The notes beneath the pieces were generated by a model. The model saw only the letters and a program-made list of their open reading frames with translations. It ran no database searches and was not told the DNA's origin. Positions 17,116-26,933 of a stretch of 64,000 nt of DNA are shown here, piece by piece; position 1 is the first letter of the stretch, and every line of letters begins with the position of its first letter. The DNA comes from Lachnospiraceae bacterium AC2031 (GTDB taxonomy: Bacteria; Bacillota; Clostridia; Lachnospirales; Lachnospiraceae). The position numbers and the translations under genes were made by a program. The DNA is taken from NCBI GenBank assembly GCA_000687975.1, contig JIAB01000001.1:1116001-1180000 (forward strand), written 5' to 3'.

Positions 17116-19272
17116 CTATTCTCCAGTCTTGCGGAAACGCACGCGGTAGTATCTATCAAAAAGATCCTTCAGCCTTACACGTTCCTCATCAGTTTCTACA
17201 TAGTTCAGGTAATCGTAGATAGATGAACTATTCTTATGCAGCTTCTCTATTATATCCTGTGCCATGTTCTTTTCAATAGTCTTCTTTTCTTTCTTTACCA
17301 TTTCTCCAAGTTTTCTGTCCTCAGGAAGGAAAGTAAACCATATTCGTTTTCCCACAAACACTACAAGAAGAAGGGCTATAATCGCACCAACTATAATAGC
17401 TGCATAAAGAAGAACCCTCTTAATTATTTCTCTGTTTTCTGCAGAGTTATCTTCTTCAGTCTCTTCTGATTCATCGGAGGTCTTATCGAACTGTCCAGCC
17501 CCCTCATCCATCATTTCCTCGACCATTTCTTCGCCGTAGTATTCGCCCCAGTCTGTTTGCTCCTTCTCATCGATTTCCTTCACTACAAGGCCCCAGGAAA
17601 GATCCTCAGCAGATTCCTTAGTAGCAGTAGGTTCAAATGGCATCCAACCCATTCCTTCTATATAAGCTTCAACCCATGCATGGGCATCACTACTCATAAC
17701 AAAGTCCGCAGAGCCATCATATAGATAACCATTTACGTACCTTGCTGGTACGCCAGCATCTCTAAGGAGCAGCATCATAGAAGAAGCAAAATGGACGCAG
17801 TAGCCGCTCTTGGTATCGAAGAGGAAGCTCTCAACAAAGTTGTCACTATCCCTTAAATCTACGCTTGTATCATAGTTATAGTTACGAAGATAGCTTTCTA
17901 TAACCTTTGCCTTCTCATAATCAGTCTCACAGTTTGCTGTCAGCTCCTGCGAAAGATTTTTTATCTTATCAGTAGACATAGATGTATCCAGATACTGATT
18001 AAGTTCATCCATATATTCCTGGGAATTCATTCTGGCCACAGCTGCGTCGTAACCTTCCTGTGACATGAATCTTGAAACATTGATCTTAAAGGTATCATGT
18101 ACATATTCTTTCATCTCATCATAGCTGTGGGTGATCTCACCAGAATAGCCTTCCATAACTCTCTGGAAGTAAGGGCTGGCATAATCTATATCCATGTACT
18201 GAAGCTTATAGTTAAAGCCCTTGCCCGCCTTATGACTAAGCCCATTCTCTACCTCATCATCTATATTGATAAGATTAGTTGGTCGGATAATATCCTCTGT
18301 TCTAAGATATTCATAGAGCACTTCTGCACTCTCAATACGTGCAAAACATCTTGCTTCTCTATTTGATACCTCAGCATCCATAAGAGCATTCATATATACA
18401 ATAAACCAGTCATTATAATCTGAAGAAATACTTTCTTTGCCACTAAGACCTTTACTGGTTATAGTACTGTAATCTGCACCCTTCAGATAAAGAGTTCTGT
18501 CATTTCCACCTGCCCTGTCAAATGCTATCTCTTCCCTGGAAGATTTTTTAATGGAACCATTTAGATTGCCAACACTTGAATAACCACTGTAAGAACCACC
18601 AAGATCAATAATGCCACTTATCTGGTAGCCGATCTCATTTCCTATTCCATCCACAAACGAACCCACGCGGTACCAAACATCCTTTACAGCTGTCCACTGA
18701 ATTGGCTCCTCTCTGATAGGCAGAAGTGCAATAAAAAGAAGTGCAAAAGTAACTGCAAATCTATAATCCACATCTGTTCTGATGCATCTTGAAACACAGT
18801 AGAAAACACCAACCGTAAGGCATATTACCGCAAAACGATTATCAATTCCTGTCACTGCGCAGGCCACTGAATTTGCAGCCACAAATATCAAAAAGCAGAT
18901 AAATGCTATCTTTTGCCACCTGGACAGGGCAATGAACAAAATAAAGAAGGTTATTCCCAATGCCAGGAGGATATTCACAGTAAGAACCATATCTCTGGAA
19001 ATCAGCATCAGAACCAGAGACATTAGAATAAGACCAGGAATTATTAGCGGTCTTTTCTTCCAGTACTCAAATATCATAATGATACCCACAAAGAAGAAGA
19101 CATAGCAACTATAGAAAAGAGGATCCAGCTGCTTCAGTCCTGGTATAGCCGCAAGATCAAAGAATGCTATAAGAGCCACTATAAGAATCTCAGGAAGCTT
19201 CATGATATAGCTTTCAAAAACTCCTGGCTGCGTCTGCTCATTATTCAGATTTTTACTACTGGTTATCGTCAT
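17116..19272 (-). CDS. transglutaminase-like membrane protein (TgpA type)
   Basis: This 718-residue protein has about six N-terminal membrane helices (25-200), a large extracellular region, and one more helix near 630-655 before a short basic cytoplasmic tail. The transglutaminase core contains C492 in SGYCVHFASSMMLLLRDAG, H531 in DAHAWVEAY, and an acidic third residue, probably E547, in MPFEPT (Asp is more usual). Such proteins accompany MoxR ATPases and DUF58 proteins in bacterial operons, where a role in envelope peptide cross-linking or cleavage is suspected. Its start overlaps the DUF58 stop by 17 nt, with GAGAGAAGG in front. Confidence 0.88.
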   Translation of the reverse strand: MTITSSKNLNNEQTQPGVFESYIMKLPEILIVALIAFFDLAAIPGLKQLDPLFYSCYVFFFVGIIMIFEYWKKRPLIIPGLILMSLVLMLISRDMVLTVNILLALGITFFILFIALSRWQKIAFICFLIFVAANSVACAVTGIDNRFAVICLTVGVFYCVSRCIRTDVDYRFAVTFALLFIALLPIREEPIQWTAVKDVWYRVGSFVDGIGNEIGYQISGIIDLGGSYSGYSSVGNLNGSIKKSSREEIAFDRAGGNDRTLYLKGADYSTITSKGLSGKESISSDYNDWFIVYMNALMDAEVSNREARCFARIESAEVLYEYLRTEDIIRPTNLINIDDEVENGLSHKAGKGFNYKLQYMDIDYASPYFQRVMEGYSGEITHSYDEMKEYVHDTFKINVSRFMSQEGYDAAVARMNSQEYMDELNQYLDTSMSTDKIKNLSQELTANCETDYEKAKVIESYLRNYNYDTSVDLRDSDNFVESFLFDTKSGYCVHFASSMMLLLRDAGVPARYVNGYLYDGSADFVMSSDAHAWVEAYIEGMGWMPFEPTATKESAEDLSWGLVVKEIDEKEQTDWGEYYGEEMVEEMMDEGAGQFDKTSDESEETEEDNSAENREIIKRVLLYAAIIVGAIIALLLVVFVGKRIWFTFLPEDRKLGEMVKKEKKTIEKNMAQDIIEKLHKNSSSIYDYLNYVETDEERVRLKDLFDRYYRVRFRKTGE

Positions 19273-20317
19273 AATCCTTCTCTCTGAAAACTACAATATT
19301 TCCAGCCTTCTTAGAAACCTCTTCAAGTATTTCTTCCTCGTGTCCTACAGCCGACTTGCTTCCCACCTTTGTAAGAAGCTCGGTATAAAACTCATGGAAG
19401 GTCTCCGGACTATCAATTACATAGGACTTAACCCCTACGTAATAATAGAAGATCATAAGCGGTTTCTGCTTCATTCCAAAGAACTCTGCAATAGAAACCA
19501 GATACTCCAGATACCTGTCCCTCAGCTGAATGCTATGAAGAGAATTATCCATGGGCTCTGGGATCAGCACCATACTAATCATCTCCGACTCCTGATTCTC
19601 AGGAAGTCTTACATAAAGATTTCCAGTCTTAGCATACTGCTTCCAATGCACCTGATTCAGACTGTCGCCATCCATATACTTTCTGACATCATTTCCCAGA
19701 TGGTTCTCTGTTGTTTTTAGACTAAAGAGATTACCATTTTTCTCGTCATTCATAAGACGTTCTATAATATCTTCTGCAACATTTGTAATAACAGGAAGAA
19801 CATGTACTCTGACCGGAATCTTGACCTTCTTCCTGAAGCGAAGTATTCCAAAGATATCCTGGACCGTATAGCCCTCAACACCTGCGTCATAGCTTCCCGC
19901 GTAGCGGCATATGATCTTAGCATCCACTGTTACCCTCTCACGAGGAAGCAGCCTGAAAGGATTCACCGTAAAATCCTCAGGGAAATTAGTTATCTCTTTG
20001 TCATAATAAAATGTAATATCTGATATTGGAATTGGGCCGGCATTCTTGATCACCAGCTGGTAGTCTTCTGCCGTTCCCTTCTGGATCAGCTTTCCTGTGG
20101 TCTCCTGATAAATCTGAAGAGCCAGGAAAATATAGATTATATAGATAAATGAAAGCGGTAGATACAGAAGTACCGCATAAAAGAAAACATAGGAAAAAGT
20201 TCCTCCGTTATTACTTACATTTATAGTCACTGCAATAAGCAGTGCTACGTAAATAATCACAGGAACCCATCTCCTATGTAATATATCTTTTATTATGTTA
20301 AAAACTCTATGTTTCAT
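19256..20317 (-). CDS. DUF58 domain-containing membrane protein
   Basis: This 353-residue protein has two hydrophobic helices close together (about 15-70) and an ordered extracytoplasmic or cytosolic domain. The DUF58 signature is DVRKYMDGDSLNQVHWKQYA, followed by TGNLYVRLPE. It is the middle partner of a MoxR-DUF58-transglutaminase trio. In other bacteria this trio is linked to complex assembly or envelope stress tolerance; the exact role here is open. It lies 29 nt behind the MoxR gene and overlaps the next gene, indicating one transcript. Confidence 0.85.
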   Translation of the reverse strand: MKHRVFNIIKDILHRRWVPVIIYVALLIAVTINVSNNGGTFSYVFFYAVLLYLPLSFIYIIYIFLALQIYQETTGKLIQKGTAEDYQLVIKNAGPIPISDITFYYDKEITNFPEDFTVNPFRLLPRERVTVDAKIICRYAGSYDAGVEGYTVQDIFGILRFRKKVKIPVRVHVLPVITNVAEDIIERLMNDEKNGNLFSLKTTENHLGNDVRKYMDGDSLNQVHWKQYAKTGNLYVRLPENQESEMISMVLIPEPMDNSLHSIQLRDRYLEYLVSIAEFFGMKQKPLMIFYYYVGVKSYVIDSPETFHEFYTELLTKVGSKSAVGHEEEILEEVSKKAGNIVVFREKDYDDNQ

Positions 20318-20346
20318 TTGTGCGACTTCTTATGAGTATCTATGGA

Positions 20347-21273
20347 TTATGATGGTCTCTTAATCTTCTCTATAATATCTACTATAATCTGGAATCCCGT
20401 ATATTTGTTCATCCTGGATTGTGTAGTGAGTACCATTCTGTGTGGGAGTGTGATCCTTGCCATGGCTATGACATCCTCTGGGATAACAAAATCACGCCCC
20501 GCCACGTACGCAGCAGCCTTGGAAGCTGATAAAAGATCCATAGCAGCTCTTGGGCTGAGACCATATTCAAGATTATCATTCTTACGAGAACTATCAATAA
20601 TACTAAGAGCATAATCGATCAGTTCATCGCTCATAATGATCGCGCTTACTTCTTTTTTCATCTCAAGGATATCTGACGACTTAACAACTGGCGAAAGCAC
20701 AAGTTCAAGCTCTCCAGCCAGATGTCTCTTAGCCATATCCTTCTCCATCTCTCTTTCAGGATAACCGATAGAAAGCTTCATCAGGAAACGGTCCAGTTCA
20801 GCCTCAGGAAGCATATAGGTTCCAATCTGCTCTACCGGGTTCTCAGTAGCAATTACCATAAAGAGCTCTGGAAGCTGGAAGGTTTCTCCATCTATTGTAA
20901 CCTGATGTTCCTCCATAGCCTCAAGCAGCGCAGCCTGGGACTTTGGTGATGCACGGTTTATCTCATCCGCCAGAACTATCTCCTTATGAATAGGTCCCTT
21001 TACAACCTTAAAACTTGACTCCTTAGCATCAAAGATACTGGTACCAGTTATATCTGTCGGAAGTGTATCCGGAGTAAACTGAATTCGTGAAAAGCTGGCA
21101 TCAACTGACTCTGCCAGTGCCTTGGCAAATGTGGTCTTACCAACACCCGGCACATCCTCTACCAGTACGTGCCCACCAGCCAGAAGTGCTATGATAGCAT
21201 TTTCTATGACAGTGGATTTTCCCACAAATCTCTTCTCGATGTTTTCCTTGATCTTGATTACATTTTCCTGCAT
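20347..21273 (-). CDS. MoxR-family AAA+ ATPase
   Basis: This 308-residue AAA+ protein has Walker A GVGKT at residues 43-47 (VEDVPGVGKTTFAKAL), Walker B LADEINRASPKSQAALLEAMEE, sensor 1 VIATENPVEQ, and an arginine finger region AELDRFLMKL. The C-terminal lid contains GLSPRAAMDLLSASKAAA. MoxR proteins act as chaperone-like ATPases for partner complexes and are often followed by DUF58 proteins, as here. The start is preceded by AGGAG, 6 nt away. It is first in the operon that runs through the DUF58, transglutaminase and phosphatase genes. Confidence 0.92.
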   Translation of the reverse strand: MQENVIKIKENIEKRFVGKSTVIENAIIALLAGGHVLVEDVPGVGKTTFAKALAESVDASFSRIQFTPDTLPTDITGTSIFDAKESSFKVVKGPIHKEIVLADEINRASPKSQAALLEAMEEHQVTIDGETFQLPELFMVIATENPVEQIGTYMLPEAELDRFLMKLSIGYPEREMEKDMAKRHLAGELELVLSPVVKSSDILEMKKEVSAIIMSDELIDYALSIIDSSRKNDNLEYGLSPRAAMDLLSASKAAAYVAGRDFVIPEDVIAMARITLPHRMVLTTQSRMNKYTGFQIIVDIIEKIKRPS

Positions 21274-21357
21274 TTCTTACTCCTGAAAACTAGCTTAACA
21301 TTTTTATATAAGTCCTTCCCATTTAAGAGAAGAAACCCGTTTCAATAGTACCATAAT

Positions 21358-22329
21358 TTACTGGTCTGTTCTACTTTTTGTAGGGGATTTTTTTAGGTAT
21401 TTAAAGAGCATAGGATATACGCCCAGCACAACAAAGCAGACTATCGTATATCTGATAAATCTAAAGAGAAATGAGCCCATAGTTGCCGAGCTTCTAAACT
21501 CCTCAGAAAAAGGAAGTTTAATCAACATATTCAGACTGAAATAGATGATTCCCCCACCTATGAGACGGATCACCGACTCAGGAATTCCGCTGCTCTTTTC
21601 AAAATTCACATATTTCTCTTCAAAAAGTGAAGCCAGATAAAAACCAGCCATTGTTCCAAGACCAGTGAAATAATCATCGCTTTTACAATAAAATATTCCT
21701 ATGGAGGATATGAGGAATATGATAAGATGCATCAGATGTCTCTTATTAGAATCTGTACCAATCTTTCTCTGAAGAAATGTCATTACAAGAAGGCAGAACA
21801 GTCCAAGGATCCAGCCAGTCATTACATCCGTAGGATAGTGAACCCCAAGAGAAAATCTTGATATTCCAACAAGAAGAGATAGCACTATAGCAATCACGAG
21901 AAATATCTTCGTTCCTCTCCTCTTATTTCTCGATAAGAAGAACGGAATTGAGCCATAAACAATAACCGAATCCGTAGAGTGAGCACTCGGAAAAGAAAAT
22001 CCCTGAGCAGTAATATCATACATATCCCCATAGGAATTAACCATCTTCAGACACTTAATTCCTTTGTTATCAAAGTAAGGTCTTCTTCTTACAAAGATAT
22101 TCTTTATCATTGGCCCAAGAACCAGTCCCAATGTTATATTCTCTCCAATATATATTCCAAATTCCTTATCGTAACAAAAATATAAAATGGCAAGGATTAA
22201 AACCATAATGGTTTCCTCGCCAAAAAGTGTTATAAAACTGGCAAGAGCCACGGCTGCATCACCCATCATGCTCTGCAGCCACTCAATCAGTTTTACTTCC
22301 CATTCAAAATAAAATGTTACTCCAGTCAA
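21358..22329 (-). CDS. PAP2-family membrane phosphatase
   Basis: This 323-residue membrane protein carries the three PAP2 motifs: KNIFVRRRP, FPSAHSTDS and SRFSLGVHYPTD. About eight hydrophobic helices follow the family plan, with an additional C-terminal set beyond the core. It could dephosphorylate a lipid carrier such as undecaprenyl diphosphate or phosphatidate; which one is not clear. The frame begins with TTG (22329-22327), supported by GGAG 7 nt upstream; no in-frame ATG is available near the hydrophobic start. It is 14 nt behind dtd and should share its transcript. Confidence 0.85.
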   Translation of the reverse strand: MTGVTFYFEWEVKLIEWLQSMMGDAAVALASFITLFGEETIMVLILAILYFCYDKEFGIYIGENITLGLVLGPMIKNIFVRRRPYFDNKGIKCLKMVNSYGDMYDITAQGFSFPSAHSTDSVIVYGSIPFFLSRNKRRGTKIFLVIAIVLSLLVGISRFSLGVHYPTDVMTGWILGLFCLLVMTFLQRKIGTDSNKRHLMHLIIFLISSIGIFYCKSDDYFTGLGTMAGFYLASLFEEKYVNFEKSSGIPESVIRLIGGGIIYFSLNMLIKLPFSEEFRSSATMGSFLFRFIRYTIVCFVVLGVYPMLFKYLKKSPTKSRTDQ

Positions 22330-22343
22330 CTACTTACTCCGTC

Positions 22344-22808
22344 TTACAATTCGTCACTATCTAAATCAATGGTGAATGGTCCGTCATTCACAAGAGCACA
22401 GCTCATATCTGCACCAAAGCTTCCAGTTTCAACCTTGATGTTTTTACCGTCTGCACTACCTAAAAGCTTACACTGCTCAACTATATAGTCATATAGCTCC
22501 TCAGCATGTTCTGGTGAACCAGATCTTACAAACGAAGGGCGATTGCCCTTCTTACAATTTGCATACAGGGTAAACTGAGATACCAGAAGTAAATCTCCAC
22601 CTACTGATGCAATATCCAGATTTGTTTTTCCTTCCTCATCTGCAAAGATCCTGAGACCCAGCAGTTTCTTTATCATCTTGTCAGCTATCTCTTTCGTATC
22701 AGTGTCACAAACACCAATAAGAACAAAGAAGCCCTCTCCTATCTGTCCAATAATTTTTCTGTCTACAGTAACTGACGCCTCAGTCACTCTCTGAATCACA
22801 AACTTCAT
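22344..22808 (-). CDS. dtd: D-aminoacyl-tRNA deacylase
   Basis: This 154-residue protein matches DTD closely in length and motifs. It begins [16 protein letters not shown], has the active-site SQFTLYA, and near the C-terminus [10 protein letters not shown] with the Gly-cisPro pair that rejects L-amino acids. The reaction is hydrolysis of D-amino acids from tRNA. A GGGAG site lies before the ATG. It sits 8 nt behind the HD-GYP gene and 14 nt before the PAP2 gene. Confidence 0.95.
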   Translation of the reverse strand: MKFVIQRVTEASVTVDRKIIGQIGEGFFVLIGVCDTDTKEIADKMIKKLLGLRIFADEEGKTNLDIASVGGDLLLVSQFTLYANCKKGNRPSFVRSGSPEHAEELYDYIVEQCKLLGSADGKNIKVETGSFGADMSCALVNDGPFTIDLDSDEL

Positions 22809-22816
22809 ATGTCTCC

Positions 22817-24523
22817 CTAATCAGAATATTTTTCCGCAACCTCACGGATCTTTACCTTAACCCGAAGCATAGCCTCTACTACCTCAGGATCAAAGTGAGT
22901 TCCAGCCTCTTCCACGATTATACCCATAGCCTTTTCAATAGGCATTCCGTCCTTATACGGACGCTTTGAAACAAGGGCATCAAATACATCAGCTACTGCC
23001 ATGATACGAGCAGATAAAGGTATATTAACACCTGAAAGTCCCTGAGGATATCCTCTCTTACTGCCATCCCACCATTCATGATGACAGAAGGCTATATCCT
23101 CTGCCATCTCAAGATAAGTAGTCTCACCCATGGTAGCCTTTGCTCGTTCCAGCATACCCTTACCCATGGTCGTATGAGTTTTGATAGTATTATATTCCTC
23201 ATCATCAAGCTTTCCCGGCTTATTAAGAATAGCATCAGGAATCCTGATCTTTCCAATATCATGAAGTGGTGCCGCAATCCTGAGCGTCTCAATATACTCA
23301 TCGGTTAATTCATCAGTATACTTGCCGCTGCTTCTCAGTTCCTGAGCTATAAGCTCGCAGTACTTTGCCGTTCTCTTAACATGGAAACCTGTGGTTTCAT
23401 CACGACTCTCCACGATATCAGCAAGGGCCGTAATGATATTTACATGCAGCTTCGATATAGTCGAAGCCTGCTCATTAGTCTTATCAATATATTCGTCGAT
23501 ATCCTTTACGGTCTTCGACATAGCTGTATACAGCTCTTCGATTTCATTTCCAGTATGGATGTCCAGCGCCGCGATTTTTTCTACAGACCTGTTACGGCCA
23601 CTATCGCTATCATAGGCAAAGCGGCTTATCTCTCTTGCCATCTTATGAAGCGGAGTTACCACCACATGGTCAGCAAGGACCATGGCAAATGCAACGACGC
23701 ATAGAAGAAGTCCAAGCACGGCCGATAACATTTTACCAGAGTATAGAAGGGTTTCCTGACGAAGAAGCTGTACATCGTAATTACCGTCTGGGTATCCCGC
23801 AACCTTTGCCTCCATATAAGTCTTATAGGAAATAAAGAATGCCACCATGACGATAAGCATACCAGCAATCATCAGCCATATACCAAGCTGAATCCTGAGA
23901 GAATTTCTCTTCTTCTTATCCTCTTCTGAAAGATGCTTCTTTATCTCTTTGCCCGAAAGTTTACCCAGTTTTTCTCTGAGCGCCTTAGGAACAATCATAA
24001 AGAGACCAAATGCAACTAGCAGAGATATAAGCTTATCAGGAATCTCTACCGCATAATCCCCTAGTATCTGAGCCGCCAGAACAGGAAGTCCTTTGTTATT
24101 CAGATAAGCAACCGCTGGAGCAGATACATTATCACCTATCTGGAATTTAAAAAGGATAAATGTGAGCAGCGAACATGGAATGCTAAGAAGCATATAGAGT
24201 GGAAGCAGAGATATCACCTTGGTGATCTTATCAAAGTATCCTCTCTCAGATGCCATACCAGCAATAAGTGCTATCAGAACATTGATCGTACCATAATAAA
24301 AAGTGGTGGTATCACTTATACCGCCAATCATATTGGTAATAAATCCAACCAACATACCTGGGAAGGTTCCACCAAGAGCAGCTATGAACATAGTACCTAT
24401 GCTATCAAGATAGAGAGGCAGGCCAAAATAGGCACCAATACTACTAACAACACGATTGATAGCCACCCCAAGTATGATCATGGATATTACGTATATTACA
24501 TGTTTCTTGCTGATTACCTTCAT
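22817..24523 (-). CDS. membrane HD-GYP domain protein with transporter-like sensor domain
   Basis: This 568-residue protein should degrade c-di-GMP. The N-terminal 200 residues form about five or six helices resembling an ECF-transporter S component ([31 protein letters not shown]). Another helix pair and a HAMP-like segment follow (about 210-340). The HD-GYP domain from about 365 contains [19 protein letters not shown], the [13 protein letters not shown] motif and [13 protein letters not shown]. All metal ligands appear present. The ligand-binding-like sensor could respond to a vitamin or small metabolite, but that is inference. It is first in an operon with dtd and the PAP2 gene. Confidence 0.88.
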   Translation of the reverse strand: MKVISKKHVIYVISMIILGVAINRVVSSIGAYFGLPLYLDSIGTMFIAALGGTFPGMLVGFITNMIGGISDTTTFYYGTINVLIALIAGMASERGYFDKITKVISLLPLYMLLSIPCSLLTFILFKFQIGDNVSAPAVAYLNNKGLPVLAAQILGDYAVEIPDKLISLLVAFGLFMIVPKALREKLGKLSGKEIKKHLSEEDKKKRNSLRIQLGIWLMIAGMLIVMVAFFISYKTYMEAKVAGYPDGNYDVQLLRQETLLYSGKMLSAVLGLLLCVVAFAMVLADHVVVTPLHKMAREISRFAYDSDSGRNRSVEKIAALDIHTGNEIEELYTAMSKTVKDIDEYIDKTNEQASTISKLHVNIITALADIVESRDETTGFHVKRTAKYCELIAQELRSSGKYTDELTDEYIETLRIAAPLHDIGKIRIPDAILNKPGKLDDEEYNTIKTHTTMGKGMLERAKATMGETTYLEMAEDIAFCHHEWWDGSKRGYPQGLSGVNIPLSARIMAVADVFDALVSKRPYKDGMPIEKAMGIIVEEAGTHFDPEVVEAMLRVKVKIREVAEKYSD

Positions 24524-24545
24524 ATACTACGCCCATTTATAACAA

Positions 24546-24578
24546 ATGTGTCAAAGAGGGGACTCCCCTTTGACACAT
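24546..24578 (-). terminator. intrinsic terminator after the DHH gene
   Basis: ATGTGTCAAA pairs with TTTGACACAT, with an inner GGGG/CCCC. The downstream T tract on the minus strand is short (ATTTGTT). It lies between the DHH and HD-GYP genes. Confidence 0.6.
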
Positions 24579-24589
24579 AAAAATACCTA

Positions 24590-25516
24590 TTAGTTGCCGT
24601 TTAGCTTAGCAATAATATTCGGAAGTTCCCCATCTACCTTGTCATTATCCAGCTGGCAGGTTCCTGCATTTGCATGACCACCACCGCCATAGGAAAGACA
24701 AAGCTCTCCAATATTAAAGTCAGAACTTCTGTTAATAATAGACTTACCGATCATTACTGCGGTATTCTGCTTTCTAAAGCCCCAGGCAACATGAACCGAG
24801 ATTTCAACCTCTGGCCACATTGCATATACCATAAATCGGTTTCCAGTATATATAGTTTCTTCATTTCTAAGGTCGATAACCGCAACCTTGTCATGAATCT
24901 TTGTTATCTTTTTAAGCTGTTCCTTGAAAAGCTCCTGCTGTTCAAAGTACATATCCACACGTTCCTTCACATCAGGAAGCTCCAAAACCTGCTTTATATC
25001 ATGATCAACACAGTAGTCGATCAGCTCCATCATAAGATCATAATTCGAGATACGGAAGTTATGAAAACGTCCAAGACCTGTACGGGCATCCATAAGGAAG
25101 TTCATCAGAACCCAGTCAGTAGGATTCAGGATTTCCTCCTCAGTAAAGTCAGCACTGTCGCCCTTATCAACAGCCCACATTATCTCTTCTGAAACTCTGG
25201 TGAACTTCTCCTTTCCACCATAGTAGTCATAAACCACTCTGGCAGCAGACTTAGCGTCACCATCAATTATATACTTGCCTTCGTACTCTTCCTTCTTATT
25301 TCTGATAAGCTCACTCTCGTGGTGGTCAAATGCCAGTCCAACCCTCTTATCAAAAGGAAGATTCGTTGTGATATCATTTTCCGTGATATCTATCTTACCG
25401 TCCTGAACATCCTTTGGATGAACGAACTTTATATCATCAATCAGGTCCAGTTCCTTAAGAAGCATTGCACAAACAAGACCATCAAAATCACTTCGAGTAA
25501 CAAGTCTCTTCTTCAT
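24590..25516 (-). CDS. DHH/DHHA1-family phosphoesterase (exopolyphosphatase-like)
   Basis: This 308-residue cytosolic protein has the DHH-type metal sites: VTRSDFDGLVCAML at the N-terminus, FDHHES at residues 63-68, a central DKGDSADF motif and a C-terminal SYGGGGHANAGTC that marks DHHA1. The family includes exopolyphosphatases, nano-RNases and c-di-AMP phosphodiesterases; the short form without membrane or PAS domains points to the exopolyphosphatase or oligonucleotide group, not to GdpP. GGGAGG precedes the start by about 10 nt. It appears to be a separate unit ending at the terminator at 24546. Confidence 0.8.
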   Translation of the reverse strand: MKKRLVTRSDFDGLVCAMLLKELDLIDDIKFVHPKDVQDGKIDITENDITTNLPFDKRVGLAFDHHESELIRNKKEEYEGKYIIDGDAKSAARVVYDYYGGKEKFTRVSEEIMWAVDKGDSADFTEEEILNPTDWVLMNFLMDARTGLGRFHNFRISNYDLMMELIDYCVDHDIKQVLELPDVKERVDMYFEQQELFKEQLKKITKIHDKVAVIDLRNEETIYTGNRFMVYAMWPEVEISVHVAWGFRKQNTAVMIGKSIINRSSDFNIGELCLSYGGGGHANAGTCQLDNDKVDGELPNIIAKLNGN

Positions 25517-25688
25517 ATTCTGTAACCTCCCATAAGTTGTAGATGTCCTTCTCCCATCTCATAACCAACCGTTAATATTTTAACATATTATAAGCAGATT
25601 TTGTATAACGGATTTGGGATATATTTTCATATATGCATCCCCAATGCTGTTTATTTTGGAACTTATTATAATCCACTTATGTTTTCCC
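25517..25688. other. 172-bp gap without a recognisable gene
   Basis: The stretch separates the kinase stop at 25689 from the DHH start at 25516. It must hold the DHH promoter. A weak stem GGGAT/ATCCC within an AT-rich segment near 25615-25640 may serve as the kinase-gene terminator, without a clear T tract. Confidence 0.3.
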
Positions 25689-26903
25689 CTAAACCTTCTT
25701 AACAAGGAGCTCTACCACGAAGCCATTGTCGTTGTAGTACTCCATACCTCCACCTTGCTTTTCCATATACCACTTTACAAGATAAAGCCCCAGACCATAA
25801 CCCGATTTTTCCTTTGAATCACTACCACGATAGTACTTTTCTATAACCAGAGGCAGTTCATCCTCAGGCACGCCAGGTCCATCATCTTTAATCTTGATCT
25901 TGATATAGTTATTCTTCTTTTTGTTCTTGCCAGGCAGATCATTAACCTCAGAGAAAGTTACATGCACATCTGTACCTGCATACTTGTAGGCATTTCCCAC
26001 AATATTGTCTATAACCTGACTCATTCTAAGTGTATCAAGATACACAAGACACTCAGGTATATCATTCTCAAGCAATATATTACCGTAATCCTTAAGTTCT
26101 TTAAAGAATCCTAGTATCACACGAGAATCTGTCTCAACCGGAGATACCTGAATTTCGTCCATATCCTCCAGATTAGCTTTAAATACACTCTGCACCAGCT
26201 GATTTATAGTCTCGCTCTTTGAAGAAATGTATCCTGCCTTCTCTAAAAGGTCATTTAACTCTTCTTCCTCCGCCTTCTTCTCCGCAGTTTTTGCAGCGAG
26301 TTTCTCGTCCGTTTCGTCCTCACCTAAAGACTCCAGTTCTTCCCTAAGCTGAGAGAGCTTACGTCCCACCTTCATTTCAAGGACCTCACATGTAGCCTGT
26401 ATCGTAGCAACCGGAGTTTTTAGATCATGGCTCAGCTCTGCTACCATTTCTCTCTTAGCATGTTCAGCCGCCAGTTCCTTCTCTTTAGCAGACTTTAATT
26501 CCTCACGCATGAGATCAAAGCTTTCTGTTACACCACCCAGCATATTACCTCTTCGCATAGGAAGGATAGCGTCCAGATTGCCTTTTGCAATCTCTGTAGC
26601 TACGCTTTCCATATCCCTGATAGGTTTTATCTGAATGATATAAACCGCAGCTATGAATATATAACCAATAACAAGAAGTACTCCCCAGAAAACTACACAG
26701 TATAATAGCAGGTTATGCTGTGAAGACTCTACTCCTTTATTAATGTCGCTCCATATAGCCTTATACATCTCAAGCTCTGCGTCGCTATATGAACCAACAT
26801 CACTAAGTGAGGCGTCATATCTTCCAACAAAATGAAGCATCACAAAAAGGGCTATGGCCATAAACACTGTATATGCAATTGTGACATTTCTAATTAATTT
26901 CAT
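25689..26903 (-). CDS. sensor histidine kinase with HAMP domain and unusual DHp insertion
   Basis: This 404-residue kinase has membrane helices at about 6-26 and 66-90 around a short outer domain. A HAMP domain follows (PIRDMESVATEIAKGNLDAI). The phospho-acceptor is H159 in AELSHDLKTPVATI. Between the two DHp helices there is an added charged stretch (about 179-223, LSQLREELESLGEDETDEK...), whereas this turn is usually only a few residues. The ATPase shows NAYKYAG, DDGPGVPEDELP and GYGLGLYLVKW. It is 30 nt behind its OmpR-type regulator and lies downstream of an ABC exporter, so it probably controls or responds to that exporter. Confidence 0.88.
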   Translation of the reverse strand: MKLIRNVTIAYTVFMAIALFVMLHFVGRYDASLSDVGSYSDAELEMYKAIWSDINKGVESSQHNLLLYCVVFWGVLLVIGYIFIAAVYIIQIKPIRDMESVATEIAKGNLDAILPMRRGNMLGGVTESFDLMREELKSAKEKELAAEHAKREMVAELSHDLKTPVATIQATCEVLEMKVGRKLSQLREELESLGEDETDEKLAAKTAEKKAEEEELNDLLEKAGYISSKSETINQLVQSVFKANLEDMDEIQVSPVETDSRVILGFFKELKDYGNILLENDIPECLVYLDTLRMSQVIDNIVGNAYKYAGTDVHVTFSEVNDLPGKNKKKNNYIKIKIKDDGPGVPEDELPLVIEKYYRGSDSKEKSGYGLGLYLVKWYMEKQGGGMEYYNDNGFVVELLVKKV

Positions 26904-26933
26904 TTCAATAATTCGCTTTTCTCTAAGATCACA

